The translations under genes and the position numbers were made by a program. DNA of 64,000 nucleotides from contig JAQXDW010000140.1 of NCBI GenBank assembly GCA_029251165.1, positions 62,001-126,000 on the forward strand, read 5' to 3'. This document shows, piece after piece, positions 1 through 8,829 of this stretch (positions are counted from its first letter, which is position 1; the number at the start of each line of letters is the position of its first letter). The notes under the pieces were generated by a model, which worked only from the letters and a program-made list of their open reading frames with translations, made no database searches and was not told the DNA's origin. This DNA is from Myxococcota bacterium (lineage in GTDB: Bacteria > Myxococcota_A > UBA796).

Positions 1-177
1 AACGCCGAGGGCCAGGAGGCCGCCCGCGAGGAAGAACGTCAGGATTGTCACGAGGTACATGACCCCGATGCGCTTGTGATCGACGGTGACCAGCCAGGAC
101 TTGATGCCCTTCTTGGCGTTTATGTAGGTCTCGTCGTGGCTGTGGCCGTTGGCGGCATCCAGCGTTGTGGTGCTCAT
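1..177 (-). CDS. ctaD: Cytochrome c oxidase subunit I, N-terminus (cut by window edge)
   Basis: Only the first 59 codons lie in the window; the gene runs off the left edge. Translation from ATG at 177 gives a hydrophilic start, then the motif SWLVTVDHKRIGVMYL, typical of the N-terminus of heme-copper oxidase subunit I just before the first membrane helix, which begins here with VTILTFFLAGG. Subunit I carries heme a and the heme a3/CuB oxygen-reducing site in the inner membrane. It lies 14 bases downstream of the subunit II gene on the same strand, the usual ctaC-ctaD order. The catalytic His residues are outside the window, so the subtype (aa3 or another) cannot be read here. Confidence 0.93.
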   Translation of the reverse strand, partial: MSTTTLDAANGHSHDETYINAKKGIKSWLVTVDHKRIGVMYLVTILTFFLAGGLLALGV

Positions 178-191
178 GTCAGCTCCTCAGT

Positions 192-1250
192 TCACTTGAG
201 AGACTTGATGTATTCGATGATTGCAGTGATCTGCTCGGTGTCGAGCTGACCCTGAAACGTCGGCATCTGGTTTGCATAGCCGGCAACGATCTTCTGACCG
301 GGCACCAGGATGGACTCACTGATGTACGAGTCATCCACGATGACGGTGCTGCCGTCTGAGAGGTTCTCGCTTCTACCGTAGAGCCCCTGGAAGCTCGGAC
401 CGACCATCTTGGAGCCATCGATGCTGTGGCAGCCAGCACAGGCTTTCTTCTTGAAGAGGTACTCGCCGTGCTCAACAGCCGTGAGCGCGGTGGGGTCGAA
501 GGAGACCTTTGCCGCTGCCCAGGTGTCGAACTGCTCCTGAGGCATGACCTGCACTCGGCTGTACATCCGAGAGTGGTCGGTTCCGCAGTACTCGGTACAG
601 AACACCTGGTGCTCTCCCTCGCCGAGGCCGCTGACCATCTCGCCGACATCGTTGGGGCCGCGCCCCTCGTTCGGACGGGCGCCGAAGATCTCATCGACCT
701 GGAACCAGATGACCGAGTAGCGACCCGGAACAACATCCTTCTTGATCCGGAAGTCCGGCACGAAGAAGGAGTGAATGACGTCCTTGGAGGTCATGGTCAG
801 CCGAACCGGCTGCCCCTGAGGAACGACGAGTACCTTCTCACCGGTGATGCCCAGCGAGGGGTAGTCGAAGCTCCAGCTCCACTTCTGGGCCGTGACCCTG
901 ACCTCCATGGCATCTGCCGGAGGGACAGACTGCTTCATGTAGGCGTTGAAGCCGAGGGCAAACATCGCCACCAGCAGAAAGCTGGGAAAGACGCTCCAGA
1001 CCAACTCAATGGTGTGGTTGCCCTTGATGTCGATGGTGCGATCTTCATCACTCTTGTAGCGATAGCGAATGGCGAGGTAGATCATCCCCCCCATCAGCGC
1101 CAGGAAGAAGATGACGTCGAGCCAGTAGATAAAGTAGAAGGCGTTGTCGACGTCCGCTGCGAACGTCGACGCCTGAGGCGGCATCCAGAAGGTGCCTTCC
1201 TCGCCGGCGTTTGCCGTCGAGGAGAGCAGCCACGAGGTCAGAGCTGTCAT
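192..1250 (-). CDS. ctaC: Cytochrome c oxidase subunit II with fused C-terminal cytochrome c domain
   Basis: The 352-residue protein accepts electrons from cytochrome c at its CuA centre and passes them to subunit I. Two membrane helices lie near residues 38-62 and 85-108. The CuA site appears as CTEYCGTDHSRM near residue 220, giving the Cys-x3-Cys-x3-His and Met ligands. A C-terminal extension after about residue 260 holds one heme c motif, CAGCH, so this is a caa3-type subunit II that carries its own electron donor. The ATG overlaps the stop of the upstream SCO gene by four bases, so the two are translationally coupled, with ctaD following. A short N-terminal segment ending near STANA could be a cleaved signal. 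Confidence 0.97.
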   Translation of the reverse strand: MTALTSWLLSSTANAGEEGTFWMPPQASTFAADVDNAFYFIYWLDVIFFLALMGGMIYLAIRYRYKSDEDRTIDIKGNHTIELVWSVFPSFLLVAMFALGFNAYMKQSVPPADAMEVRVTAQKWSWSFDYPSLGITGEKVLVVPQGQPVRLTMTSKDVIHSFFVPDFRIKKDVVPGRYSVIWFQVDEIFGARPNEGRGPNDVGEMVSGLGEGEHQVFCTEYCGTDHSRMYSRVQVMPQEQFDTWAAAKVSFDPTALTAVEHGEYLFKKKACAGCHSIDGSKMVGPSFQGLYGRSENLSDGSTVIVDDSYISESILVPGQKIVAGYANQMPTFQGQLDTEQITAIIEYIKSLK

Positions 1251-2113
1251 CGTGTCGGGCTCCCATCGCGTCGGACGTTGCGTTCAAACCGCCACATGAC
1301 AAGACCGAAACAGGCCAGTGCCAGGATGGTAAGGACGCCTCCAAGACGCGCGATTCCGAAGATGGTGGCCGTATACCGGCCGGAGGAAGAGTCGTAGCGG
1401 AAGCAGCTGAGGATGAGCTTGTCTACTGGGCTCCCGACTCGTCCCTCAGCAGTCTCGATGAGAGCGAACTTGAGGTCCCGAGCAGGATACTGAATCCCGT
1501 AGATGTAGCGACTGACGATTCCGCTGTCAGAGAGAAAGGTGAGGATTGCAGGGTGAGCGTACTGGTCTGAGACCGGATCGTACTGAAAGGAGAAGCCCAC
1601 TGCATCCGCAAGCGCAGCGATGTTGTCCTCGGTGCCAACCAGGAAGCTCCAGTCCAGCTCACCCCGGCCAAGCTCCGCAAGGTAGGTCTTGCGCTTGGAC
1701 GCTGCCAGATCCGCATCTTCGCGGTGATCGATGCTCACCGTGACGATGCGAAATTCTTCACCTGCATTCCAGTCCAACTCCTTGAGTCCTTCCAGCAGCG
1801 CATTGAGCTGGAGGGAGCAGAGGGTGGCGCAGGAGTAGTAGTTGAGGGTCAGGAGGACGGGCTTGCCGTCGGAGAAGTAATCCCCGATGCGGACGTCCTG
1901 ACCGTTGTGGTCGGTGAAGGGAAGGCTCGGCTCTATCTGCGCGTTGAGCTTCTCGGCGACCGAGACTTCTTGGAGCTGGTACGGAATTACCTCGGGACCC
2001 AGACCCGGCGGATCAGAAGCCGCAGCAGAGCCGCCCGCGAGCGCCCACGTAAAACTGAGCACGGTTCCAACGGCGAAAAGACGCCTGACGCTTGGTAGAT
2101 TACGGAGTTTCAT
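1247..2113 (-). CDS. SCO1/SenC-family copper chaperone with C-terminal membrane anchor
   Basis: A 288-residue exported protein with a signal peptide ending near residue 32 (GGSAAAS) and a thioredoxin-like domain. The copper-binding Cys pair is CATLC near residue 94, and the distal His is in YAHPAIL near residue 186, as in SCO proteins that metallate the CuA site of subunit II. A membrane helix near residues 257-275 (GGVLTILALACFGLVMW) anchors the C-terminus, unlike the N-terminally anchored SCO at 3301-3936. The gene is first in the ctaC-ctaD transcription unit and overlaps ctaC by ATGA, which supports a role in CuA assembly. Confidence 0.9.
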   Translation of the reverse strand: MKLRNLPSVRRLFAVGTVLSFTWALAGGSAAASDPPGLGPEVIPYQLQEVSVAEKLNAQIEPSLPFTDHNGQDVRIGDYFSDGKPVLLTLNYYSCATLCSLQLNALLEGLKELDWNAGEEFRIVTVSIDHREDADLAASKRKTYLAELGRGELDWSFLVGTEDNIAALADAVGFSFQYDPVSDQYAHPAILTFLSDSGIVSRYIYGIQYPARDLKFALIETAEGRVGSPVDKLILSCFRYDSSSGRYTATIFGIARLGGVLTILALACFGLVMWRFERNVRRDGSPTR

Positions 2114-2344
2114 ACTGCTGAAGAGGAAGTTTTTCCGTCTGTGCTTGCCGAGAATACATCGGTGGTACAGGGCGGTGAACTAACCAGACTCAGTCATCAC
2201 CGCCAGCCAACAACAGTGCGGAGAGAATTCCCTGAAGGTCGTGGCAGAAGCAATCTTTGACCGATGTAGGGGGATCAGTGCGCGAAAGATTGACGAACCG
2301 TGCACAGTCCCGACATGGTGTCCGATCGGTCATCCACGCCATCC

Positions 2345-2371
2345 TTGAGACTTGACACCCGGTGCTATAGC
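2345..2371 (+). promoter_or_regulatory. Possible ctaB promoter in the divergent oxidase intergenic region
   Basis: The 289-base gap 2114-2402 separates the divergent SCO-ctaC-ctaD and ctaB units. A TTGAGA box (2345-2350) lies 15 bases before TATAGC (2366-2371), which is preceded by TG as in an extended -10. A better TTGACA at 2352-2357 is badly spaced for that -10. The rest of the gap shows no clear structure. This is a weak pattern match in a phylum whose promoters are poorly known. Confidence 0.3.
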
Positions 2372-2402
2372 GGGCAGAAGACCCCCCTAAGCGCAGATCA
2401 CC

Positions 2403-3314
2403 ATGCGCAGTATGGAGAGGACACCGGTGTCCGAGCTCGCCGCCACCCACCCCCCCCAGGTCCACAGCCTCATCTCTGATCTGTGGATGCTGACCAAGCC
2501 GCGCCTCAGCATGCTGGTGATCATCACTGCTGGTGGCGGCTACTGGCTCGCAGGCTCTGCTGACATCGTCGGCGGCCTGCTCGCGGTTGGTGGAACCACT
2601 CTGGTGGTTGCTGCAGCAAATGTGCTGAACAACTACCTGGAGCGAGAGTCGGACAAGGACATGGCGCGCACCAGCGTTCGTCCGCTGCCAACCGGTCGCA
2701 TGGCGCCAACCATCGCGCTGTTGTTTGGCATGCTGCTGACCGCCATCTCGATCCCGCTGCTGACCTTCGGGACCACTCCCCTCGCCGGTCTGCTCGCTGC
2801 CATCGCGCTGGTGCTCTACGTCCTCGTCTACACTCCGCTCAAGCGTGTCAGCTCACTGAACACCCTCGTCGGTGCCATTCCTGGTGCGCTGCCGCCGCTC
2901 ATCGGCTGGACAGCAGCCACCGGACAGATCTCTGCCGGCGGCCTGCTCCTGTTCGCACTGCTCTTCCTGTGGCAGATCCCGCACTCTCTGGCGATCTGCA
3001 TCTACCGACAGGGAGAGTACGATAAGGCTGGCCTCGTGGTGCTCCCCACCGAGCACGGCCTCCCGGTCACCCGTCGACAGATGTTCTTCTACACCTTCGC
3101 CCTGCTGCCGCTGCCCCTGCTGATGATGCATGCTGGTGTGGTGGGCGCTCCGACACTGGTCATCGGCACCGGACTGGGCGTCTGGTGGCTGAGCCGAGCC
3201 TGGCAGGGGCTGATGAACAACGGCGGCGCAGCCTGGGCGCGCAAGTTCTTCCTCGCCTCCCTCGTCTACCTCTCTGGCATGTTTGCGGTCATGACGGTTG
3301 ATGTCTGGATCTGA
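2403..3314 (+). CDS. ctaB: Protoheme IX farnesyltransferase (heme O synthase)
   Basis: This 303-residue polytopic membrane protein is a UbiA-superfamily prenyltransferase that adds farnesyl to protoheme to make heme O, the precursor of heme a. The Mg/diphosphate-binding motif reads NNYLERESDKDMARTSVRPLP near residues 77-97, the usual N-x-x-x-x-x-x-D-x-x-M-x-R-T form of CtaB. About eight to nine hydrophobic helices follow. It is divergent from the oxidase genes and overlaps the following SCO gene by 14 bases, consistent with an oxidase-biogenesis unit. ATG at 2412 is an alternative start. Confidence 0.95.
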   Translation: MRSMERTPVSELAATHPPQVHSLISDLWMLTKPRLSMLVIITAGGGYWLAGSADIVGGLLAVGGTTLVVAAANVLNNYLERESDKDMARTSVRPLPTGRMAPTIALLFGMLLTAISIPLLTFGTTPLAGLLAAIALVLYVLVYTPLKRVSSLNTLVGAIPGALPPLIGWTAATGQISAGGLLLFALLFLWQIPHSLAICIYRQGEYDKAGLVVLPTEHGLPVTRRQMFFYTFALLPLPLLMMHAGVVGAPTLVIGTGLGVWWLSRAWQGLMNNGGAAWARKFFLASLVYLSGMFAVMTVDVWI

Positions 3315-3936
3315 GCCACACACCAGCTCACCGGGGCCGTTCCTGCACCCGCTGTGGTCTCTGTTCGCGCTGCTCGTCGTCGGGCTGCCTGCGGTCGTGC
3401 TGCTGTGGCCTGAGCGCGCGCCCCCAGAGCAGTACGCTGCGATTCCGTCGTTCGCTCACATCGATCAGCGCGGTGAGCCCATCACCCGCGAGGTGCTCCT
3501 CGGCACAGTCTGGATCGCGGACTTCATCTTCACCCGGTGTCCCAACATCTGCCCGACGCTCTCTGCGCGCATGCAGCAGCTGCAGCCCAAGGTCGCCGCA
3601 GAAGAAGGCATCGGCCTGCTCTCCATCTCTGTCGATCCGGCGTATGACACGCCCGAGGTCCTCACGGACTACGCCAGCACGCTCGGTGCGGACCCAGCCA
3701 TCTGGCGCTGGATGACCGGCGAGACTGGAGCAATCAGCGCGACGGTCGAGGGATTCCAGCAGGCCCTCGATGTCAAGAAGACCCCAGACAACCCCGTCCC
3801 AGACATCACCCACAGCACCCGACTCATCCTCGTTGATGCTCGGGGTGTCCTGCGCGGCTTCTACGAGACCGACACCGACAACCTCGCGCGGCTCTGGGAA
3901 GATGCCCGCTGGCTGGCTGCCAATCCGGATCGATGA
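3301..3936 (+). CDS. SCO1/SenC-family protein, N-terminally anchored
   Basis: The 211-residue protein has one N-terminal membrane helix (residues 17-38) and a periplasmic thioredoxin-like domain. The copper site CPNICP lies near residue 79 and the third ligand His is in DITHSTRL near residue 165, the complete SCO signature. I chose ATG at 3301 over a TTG one codon upstream. The start lies inside the end of ctaB, so the two are coupled. This is the second SCO protein within 2 kb. The two may serve CuA and CuB, or one may act as a thiol reductase, but the sequence does not say which. Confidence 0.92.
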   Translation: MSGSEPHTSSPGPFLHPLWSLFALLVVGLPAVVLLWPERAPPEQYAAIPSFAHIDQRGEPITREVLLGTVWIADFIFTRCPNICPTLSARMQQLQPKVAAEEGIGLLSISVDPAYDTPEVLTDYASTLGADPAIWRWMTGETGAISATVEGFQQALDVKKTPDNPVPDITHSTRLILVDARGVLRGFYETDTDNLARLWEDARWLAANPDR

Positions 3937-3969
3937 GCAATCGAGACCGCACAGGACTATGCTCCCGCC

Positions 3970-4977
3970 ATGCTCTTGCTGCTCCTCGGATGCTCCGAGG
4001 CTCCCCCACCCGCTGCCCCCCTCCCGACAATTCCGGGTCTGTCGGCGGCTGCGCCAGAGCCAGCAGACATCATCGACCTCTCGGCGACCCCTCACCCGCG
4101 GCTCACCTACTACGGCACAGATGACCTCACCGTCTTGACCACCGAGGGTGCCCTGCTGAGCTGGCGCCCAGATACAGCACCGATCACCATCGCAGATGAC
4201 GTCGTCGATCTCACTCACGACACGCACGGCCTGCTCGGGCTGACTCAAGACGGAACGATCGTGCTGCCTTCTGAGCGTCTTGAGACAGGGTCTTCCGGCG
4301 ACGGACTGCTCATTGCTGACCAGGACTCTGCACTCATCGCGGTTCTCCAGGATGGGCTGCGGGTGATCGACACCGACACTCAAGAGGTGCTCTGGACAGC
4401 GGAGGTCAGCCCCATGATGGCGATCGCGATCGGCGGCGGCCTGATCTTTGACTTCGACACATCGACGTTAGTGCTCACCGCCAGAGACGCCCGCTCTGGA
4501 GAAATCCAGACACAGCGAACCATCCGCCCCCCCCATCGCACCCAGGCCCGGGGCAGCCGGCCGCGCAAGTCCATCGGAGAGCTTGCCCCCAAGGCCCGCG
4601 CCGCATCCACCGGCACGCCCCGCATGCTCCAGGAGCTTCGGGCGGCGCTGCACTACGACCCCACCACCGATCGGCTGTTCTTTCGCCAGCTCGTTCTCGA
4701 CGGGCGAACCCTGGAGCCTCTTGGTCGGATACCGGACATCGACGGGGTGCTCTACGCCGATCAGGGGCGGATCGTGGGGCGGCGGCGAGGATGGGACGGC
4801 ACCATCTCCATCATGGACATCAACCCTGTCAGGCTCACCGTCGAGGGGCGAGTGCCGCTGCTTCGTCCAGAAGGGGAGCCCCACATCTTCTATGATCCAG
4901 AATCAGACACGCTCACCCTCTCCGAGCCTGGAAGGGATCGGCTGCTGCGCTGGAACTCTCCCCTCACCTCCCCATGA
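3970..4977 (+). CDS. Lipoprotein with repeated beta-strand (propeller-like) sequence
   Basis: This 335-residue protein starts MLLLLLGC, an extremely short lipoprotein signal with Cys at residue 8. The start is forced: the same frame has the stop of the SCO gene at 3934-3936 and no other start codon between. The rest shows repeated short beta-rich blocks with DG turns (for example LLSWRP, LWTAEV, TLEPLGRIPDIDGVLYADQG), suggesting a propeller, but I recognise no named family. It follows the SCO gene by 33 bases and overlaps the next membrane-protein gene by four, so it is probably co-transcribed with ctaB. Confidence 0.75.
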   Translation: MLLLLLGCSEAPPPAAPLPTIPGLSAAAPEPADIIDLSATPHPRLTYYGTDDLTVLTTEGALLSWRPDTAPITIADDVVDLTHDTHGLLGLTQDGTIVLPSERLETGSSGDGLLIADQDSALIAVLQDGLRVIDTDTQEVLWTAEVSPMMAIAIGGGLIFDFDTSTLVLTARDARSGEIQTQRTIRPPHRTQARGSRPRKSIGELAPKARAASTGTPRMLQELRAALHYDPTTDRLFFRQLVLDGRTLEPLGRIPDIDGVLYADQGRIVGRRRGWDGTISIMDINPVRLTVEGRVPLLRPEGEPHIFYDPESDTLTLSEPGRDRLLRWNSPLTSP

Positions 4978-6854
4978 CCGACTCTCCGGACTCCCCGAAA
5001 ATCATCGAAGACGAAGGACGCCCGGCAGTTCCCCTGCCTGGACGTCGCTCTCTCCGCGCACCACTCCTGACTGGAGCGCTGCTGGCGGTGGTGGTCTACT
5101 GGCTCCTCATCCCGCTGTGGCCAGACCTCGGCAGTCGGCTGCTCGGCGATCCAGACACCGACGCGATCCGAGGCATGTGGGGCTTCGATCACATCCGGCG
5201 CTCGCTGCTCCCGCCAGACACTCCGATCTGGTCCAGCGAGATCAACTTTCCCTCTGGCGTCACCGTGATGGTGCTGCCGTGGGTGACCAGCATCCTGCTG
5301 GCGCCAGTCGGCCTGCTGTTCGGCCCGCTGATTGGCTGGAACCTCAACCTCGCGATCTTGCTGTGGGCAGTCGGCATGGCCACGGCAGCGCTGGTGCGGG
5401 TGTGCACGGACAGCTGGACCGCCGGGGCTGCGGCTGGGGCTGCGATGGTCTGCCAGCCCATGCTGCTGCACGCCATCAGCGACGGCACCCCCGAGCACCT
5501 CGCCATCTGGGCGATGCCACTGTTCCTCGCTGCCGCACTGATGGCGCTGCGCAGCACTGCGCCAAGCTGGGGGATTCTCGCTGGTGTGCTCGCCGCCGTG
5601 GTCGCGCTGGACAGTCCGTACCACGCCATCTACACCGCAGTGGCGGGGATCATTGTCTTGCCCTGGGCCATCAGCCGCCCCGACACCCCCGCCCGCCGGA
5701 CCCAGCTCTGGTGGACGATCGGCACCATGGTGCTGTGCATTGGACTGGCTGGGCTGGCCATCGGGCTGCTGTACACCAGCTTCCCGATCTCCGAGCAGGT
5801 CGGCTACGACCAGACGGCGCTGCTCCAGATGAACGCAACCGACCTGCGGACCTGGTGGCAGTACGACTTCCAGACGACAGCAGTGCGTGATGCCTCCCTC
5901 GCTCCGACCACCATCCCCGCGCCCATCCTGTGGGGGGCGCTGATCTTCATCCTCGCCGGTGTGCCGCGCTCGCTGCCATGGATGGTCGCTGGACTGACGA
6001 TGGTGGTGCTCTCGCTGGGGCTCAACCCTCGCATTCCCACCCACCTCACCCACTGGATCGGCCCATCTGGCGTCAGCGTCGGCAGCACCCTGCTGAACCT
6101 CAACACCACCCTCTACAGCCTCCCCGGCATCGGCGAGATTCGGTTTCCTCAGCGCTGGCTGGTTCCTGGCTCCATGACCCTGCTGGTCGGCGCAGGCTAC
6201 GGCGTGGCTCGACTCCATCGCCTCCTCCGCCCCGTCGGCCCTCCCCTGGTTCTGCTTGTCGCTGCCGGCTCAGCATTCTTCGGTGTCCGCAGCAGCCACA
6301 TCGACCTCGGCTTTCCAGCCCAGCACCTCCCCGAGGTGGAATTCGCCAACTGGATTGCTGAGCAGCCAGAGCAGGGGGCGCTCATCACCCTTCCCCAGAT
6401 GCGCCCCCCTCCGGAGAGCGGAAAGCGTGGCGATCTGCCGGTGTTTGCCAACCTCGCAGACTCTCTCTCCTCCTCCGACGTGCTGTACTTCCAGGTCATC
6501 CACCGCCAGGCGGTCGTCGGCTACCCCAGCATCAAGACCATCGCAGCCAACACCCCGTCGGAGGCGATAATCGCCTTGTTTCGAGACTGGGATGACCTCG
6601 CGCACCCCGGCGTCACCGGCAAGTCTATCCCCGAGTCCGCCCACGATGTCCGCTCCGATCAGCAGCGTCAGTTTGCCATCCGCGAGCTGTACGACCTCGG
6701 CATGCGCTGGGTCGTGTTCGATGAGGGGGCATACTTAGAAGAGGCGCAGGGTATCCTGCGCACCCAGCTCGATGGCTGGATCGGTCACGAGGAGCACTTC
6801 GAGGAAGGCGACGGCATCACGGTCTTCCGTCTTCGCGACCGAAACGAGCCATAG
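4974..6854 (+). CDS. Polytopic membrane protein, GT-C glycosyltransferase-like
   Basis: The 626-residue protein has a charged N-terminus, about ten or more hydrophobic helices between residues 30 and 440, and a soluble C-terminal domain of about 180 residues. An acidic loop after the first helix, GDPDTDAIRGMW near residue 60, and a hydrophilic second loop resemble the layout of GT-C lipid-linked glycosyltransferases, but I cannot name a family or donor. The ATG overlaps the upstream lipoprotein stop by ATGA. Its 3' end overlaps the convergent protease gene by 70 bases, which is long for convergent genes. Confidence 0.75.
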   Translation: MTDSPDSPKIIEDEGRPAVPLPGRRSLRAPLLTGALLAVVVYWLLIPLWPDLGSRLLGDPDTDAIRGMWGFDHIRRSLLPPDTPIWSSEINFPSGVTVMVLPWVTSILLAPVGLLFGPLIGWNLNLAILLWAVGMATAALVRVCTDSWTAGAAAGAAMVCQPMLLHAISDGTPEHLAIWAMPLFLAAALMALRSTAPSWGILAGVLAAVVALDSPYHAIYTAVAGIIVLPWAISRPDTPARRTQLWWTIGTMVLCIGLAGLAIGLLYTSFPISEQVGYDQTALLQMNATDLRTWWQYDFQTTAVRDASLAPTTIPAPILWGALIFILAGVPRSLPWMVAGLTMVVLSLGLNPRIPTHLTHWIGPSGVSVGSTLLNLNTTLYSLPGIGEIRFPQRWLVPGSMTLLVGAGYGVARLHRLLRPVGPPLVLLVAAGSAFFGVRSSHIDLGFPAQHLPEVEFANWIAEQPEQGALITLPQMRPPPESGKRGDLPVFANLADSLSSSDVLYFQVIHRQAVVGYPSIKTIAANTPSEAIIALFRDWDDLAHPGVTGKSIPESAHDVRSDQQRQFAIRELYDLGMRWVVFDEGAYLEEAQGILRTQLDGWIGHEEHFEEGDGITVFRLRDRNEP

Positions 6855-8206
6855 AGCGGAAGCAGCCACAGCACACCCGCTGAGCCCCCTCGGCATCCGC
6901 AGCCTTCCTGCTCTCCGACGCCCGTGTCTTCGGTGTCGCCGTCCTCAATCGACTGCTCTGGCGCAGCCCCCAGCGCATATCGGTATGAGAAGGTCTCTCC
7001 CTCCGCTGCCGAGTCCGCCAGGGCAGTGACCACAACCTTCACCGCGTCTCCGCTGAGGTCGAGCGGGAAGCTGGTCTGCTCTGGCGAGATCGGAAGCGCG
7101 TGGTAGATCGGCCCGTCCGGCTCTACCACCGTCAGCGCCCAGCGGACCGGACTGCCCGCGCTGCCTGATGCGTCTCCCGCCAGTGAGATCCACGGCGTGT
7201 CCAGCCCGACCATCGGGACATCGATCACGTTGTAGCCATACCGCCCGGGCAGGGTCTCTGCCGGCGGGAGTCGCCAGCCATCGGTGCCGCCCGGAGCGAC
7301 CGTGTCAGCGATGCGGTGATCGTAGCTGCCGTACTCCGGGAGGGTCGCGTAGTAGTCGAGGTACCAGGTGTAGGTGTCGCCGTCGGCGTAGTCCCAGACT
7401 GCGTTGTGTGCGGTGAACGATGTGATGGCCGCCTCGAGGTCGATCCGCTCGGACAGCGCCCCCAGCGGCTCGTCGTGCCCCATCGGATCGGTCCAGGTCT
7501 CGATGATCGTCTCAGGACTCGCGATCTGCTCTGCGACGTAGCGCGGGAAGATGAACGCTCCGTACTGATACAGCTCCTGGAACGCACCAGTGTCGTAGTA
7601 GTCAAAGAAGCTCAGCGGGTAGTGCGGAAGATAGGCGAAGCCGAACAGAAAGACCGCGTAGTTGGGATCGCTTGGGTAGACGACGGACTCCATCCAGGTC
7701 GCGGTCGCCTCCCAGTACCAGGCAGACTCACCTGAGTAGGCGTAGGTGTCTGCAGCATCCTGGAGTGCATGAAAGAACTCATGCGGGATGGTCGTGAGGG
7801 TCTCATCAGAGGCCGCCAGGGCGTCCTGCCCGAGCACAACCATCGGCCAGCCATTGTCATCGAGGGTGTAGTAGCCATAGACCCCGCTCGCCGACGGCGC
7901 GCCGTCACCGGTGTCGCCAATATAGACGTTGAAGAGCCACGCATCGGTTCCGTAGGGCGGCGTCATCTCCAGTGCCTCGACCTCCTCAGCCCAGGAACGC
8001 TCCAGGCTGCCCACCACCCGATCGATGTCCGCCTGCTCAACGCTGCCCGCGCTTCCCCAGCGCACCGCGAAATGCTCAGAGGTGGTGACATTGGGCAGCG
8101 CATAGAGATCCCGCTCGGCCTTCCCCACGCCCGGCGGCGGCGGCGGCAGCGGGATGGGTGAGGTCGAGAGGATCTGAGGCAGCAGCATCATCGTCAGGCA
8201 AGGCAT
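6785..8206 (-). CDS. Secreted zinc-metalloprotease-like protein with MYXO-CTERM-like tail
   Basis: The 473-residue protein has a weak N-terminal export signal and a proline stretch (PLPPPPP). Near residue 145 lies HEFFHALQ, a HExxH zinc motif, with acidic candidates for a third ligand in WYWEATATWMES about 20 residues on. Near residues 437-460 the C-terminus has a Gly/Cys motif (EGCGCRGG), a hydrophobic segment (VLWLLPLYG) and a basic cluster (RSRRR), the layout of MYXO-CTERM sorting signals that hold proteins at the outer surface of Myxococcota. Thirteen residues follow the arginines, all encoded in the overlap with the convergent gene. The substrate is unknown. Confidence 0.8.
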   Translation of the reverse strand: MPCLTMMLLPQILSTSPIPLPPPPPGVGKAERDLYALPNVTTSEHFAVRWGSAGSVEQADIDRVVGSLERSWAEEVEALEMTPPYGTDAWLFNVYIGDTGDGAPSASGVYGYYTLDDNGWPMVVLGQDALAASDETLTTIPHEFFHALQDAADTYAYSGESAWYWEATATWMESVVYPSDPNYAVFLFGFAYLPHYPLSFFDYYDTGAFQELYQYGAFIFPRYVAEQIASPETIIETWTDPMGHDEPLGALSERIDLEAAITSFTAHNAVWDYADGDTYTWYLDYYATLPEYGSYDHRIADTVAPGGTDGWRLPPAETLPGRYGYNVIDVPMVGLDTPWISLAGDASGSAGSPVRWALTVVEPDGPIYHALPISPEQTSFPLDLSGDAVKVVVTALADSAAEGETFSYRYALGAAPEQSIEDGDTEDTGVGEQEGCGCRGGSAGVLWLLPLYGSFRSRRRKTVMPSPSSKCSS

Positions 8207-8227
8207 GCTGCCATCGTACCCACTGGC

Positions 8228-8803
8228 TCAGCCCGAAGCGCGCACCCGCGCACAGAGATCGTCGATAATGCGCAGGGTCAGACCCCAGATATGGCTTCCT
8301 TCCAGGCGAACCTCAGGCAGGGTGACATCGTGCCCCTTCCAGCGAAACGGCATCGTCCCGCGGGCCTCCTCCGCCACGAATCGGCTCAGGCCAAGCCAGA
8401 GGGTGTCTGCGACCTCGTGATTGGGGGTGAGCACCGGCAGCGGATCGGTGATGGCGAACACAAACGCCGAGATGATGAGCCGGGGCGGGAGGTTCTGTCG
8501 GGCAGGGCTGATGTTGTCATCGAGTCGTCCCAGAAGACGGGCACCAGACAAGTCGAGGCCGACCTCCTCATGACACTCCCGCATCGCGGTCGCCTTGAGG
8601 TCATCGTCGTGGGGCTCAGCGCGCCCACCGGGGAAGGCCATGTGGCCACTCCAAGGGTCTCCGGCCTTGATGCTGCGCTGGATGAGGAGCAGATCACCGC
8701 CAGGCCTGAGGACAGCCGCGACGGAGGCATGCCGGGTCTGCGGACCGGCCTTGACGCGTACGCTGGTGCGGTGCTGAATCGCAGAAGAGAGTTGGTCCAT
8801 CAT
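8228..8803 (-). CDS. Nudix hydrolase, CoA-diphosphatase-like
   Basis: With the start at ATG 8803 the protein has 191 residues; the open frame runs further upstream but without Nudix-family sequence. The stretch SGHMAFPGGRAEP followed by TAMRECHEEVGL is a Nudix box, in which the RExxEExG glutamates bind Mg and hydrolyse a diphosphate. The preceding LLLIQRS plus GHxAFPGG resembles the NudL/CoA-diphosphatase subgroup, which cleaves coenzyme A to phosphopantetheine and 3',5'-ADP. Substrate assignment within Nudix enzymes is uncertain. It is divergent from lepB with only 26 bases between starts. Confidence 0.85.
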   Translation of the reverse strand: MMDQLSSAIQHRTSVRVKAGPQTRHASVAAVLRPGGDLLLIQRSIKAGDPWSGHMAFPGGRAEPHDDDLKATAMRECHEEVGLDLSGARLLGRLDDNISPARQNLPPRLIISAFVFAITDPLPVLTPNHEVADTLWLGLSRFVAEEARGTMPFRWKGHDVTLPEVRLEGSHIWGLTLRIIDDLCARVRASG

Positions 8804-8829
8804 GTAGCAAGGAGGGTAATGCATCCGGC

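Noticed and set aside
2352..2357. TTGACA as the ctaB -35 box
   Set aside because: The only -10-like sequence lies eight bases away, too close for a sigma-70 promoter; an overlapping TTGAGA fits better.
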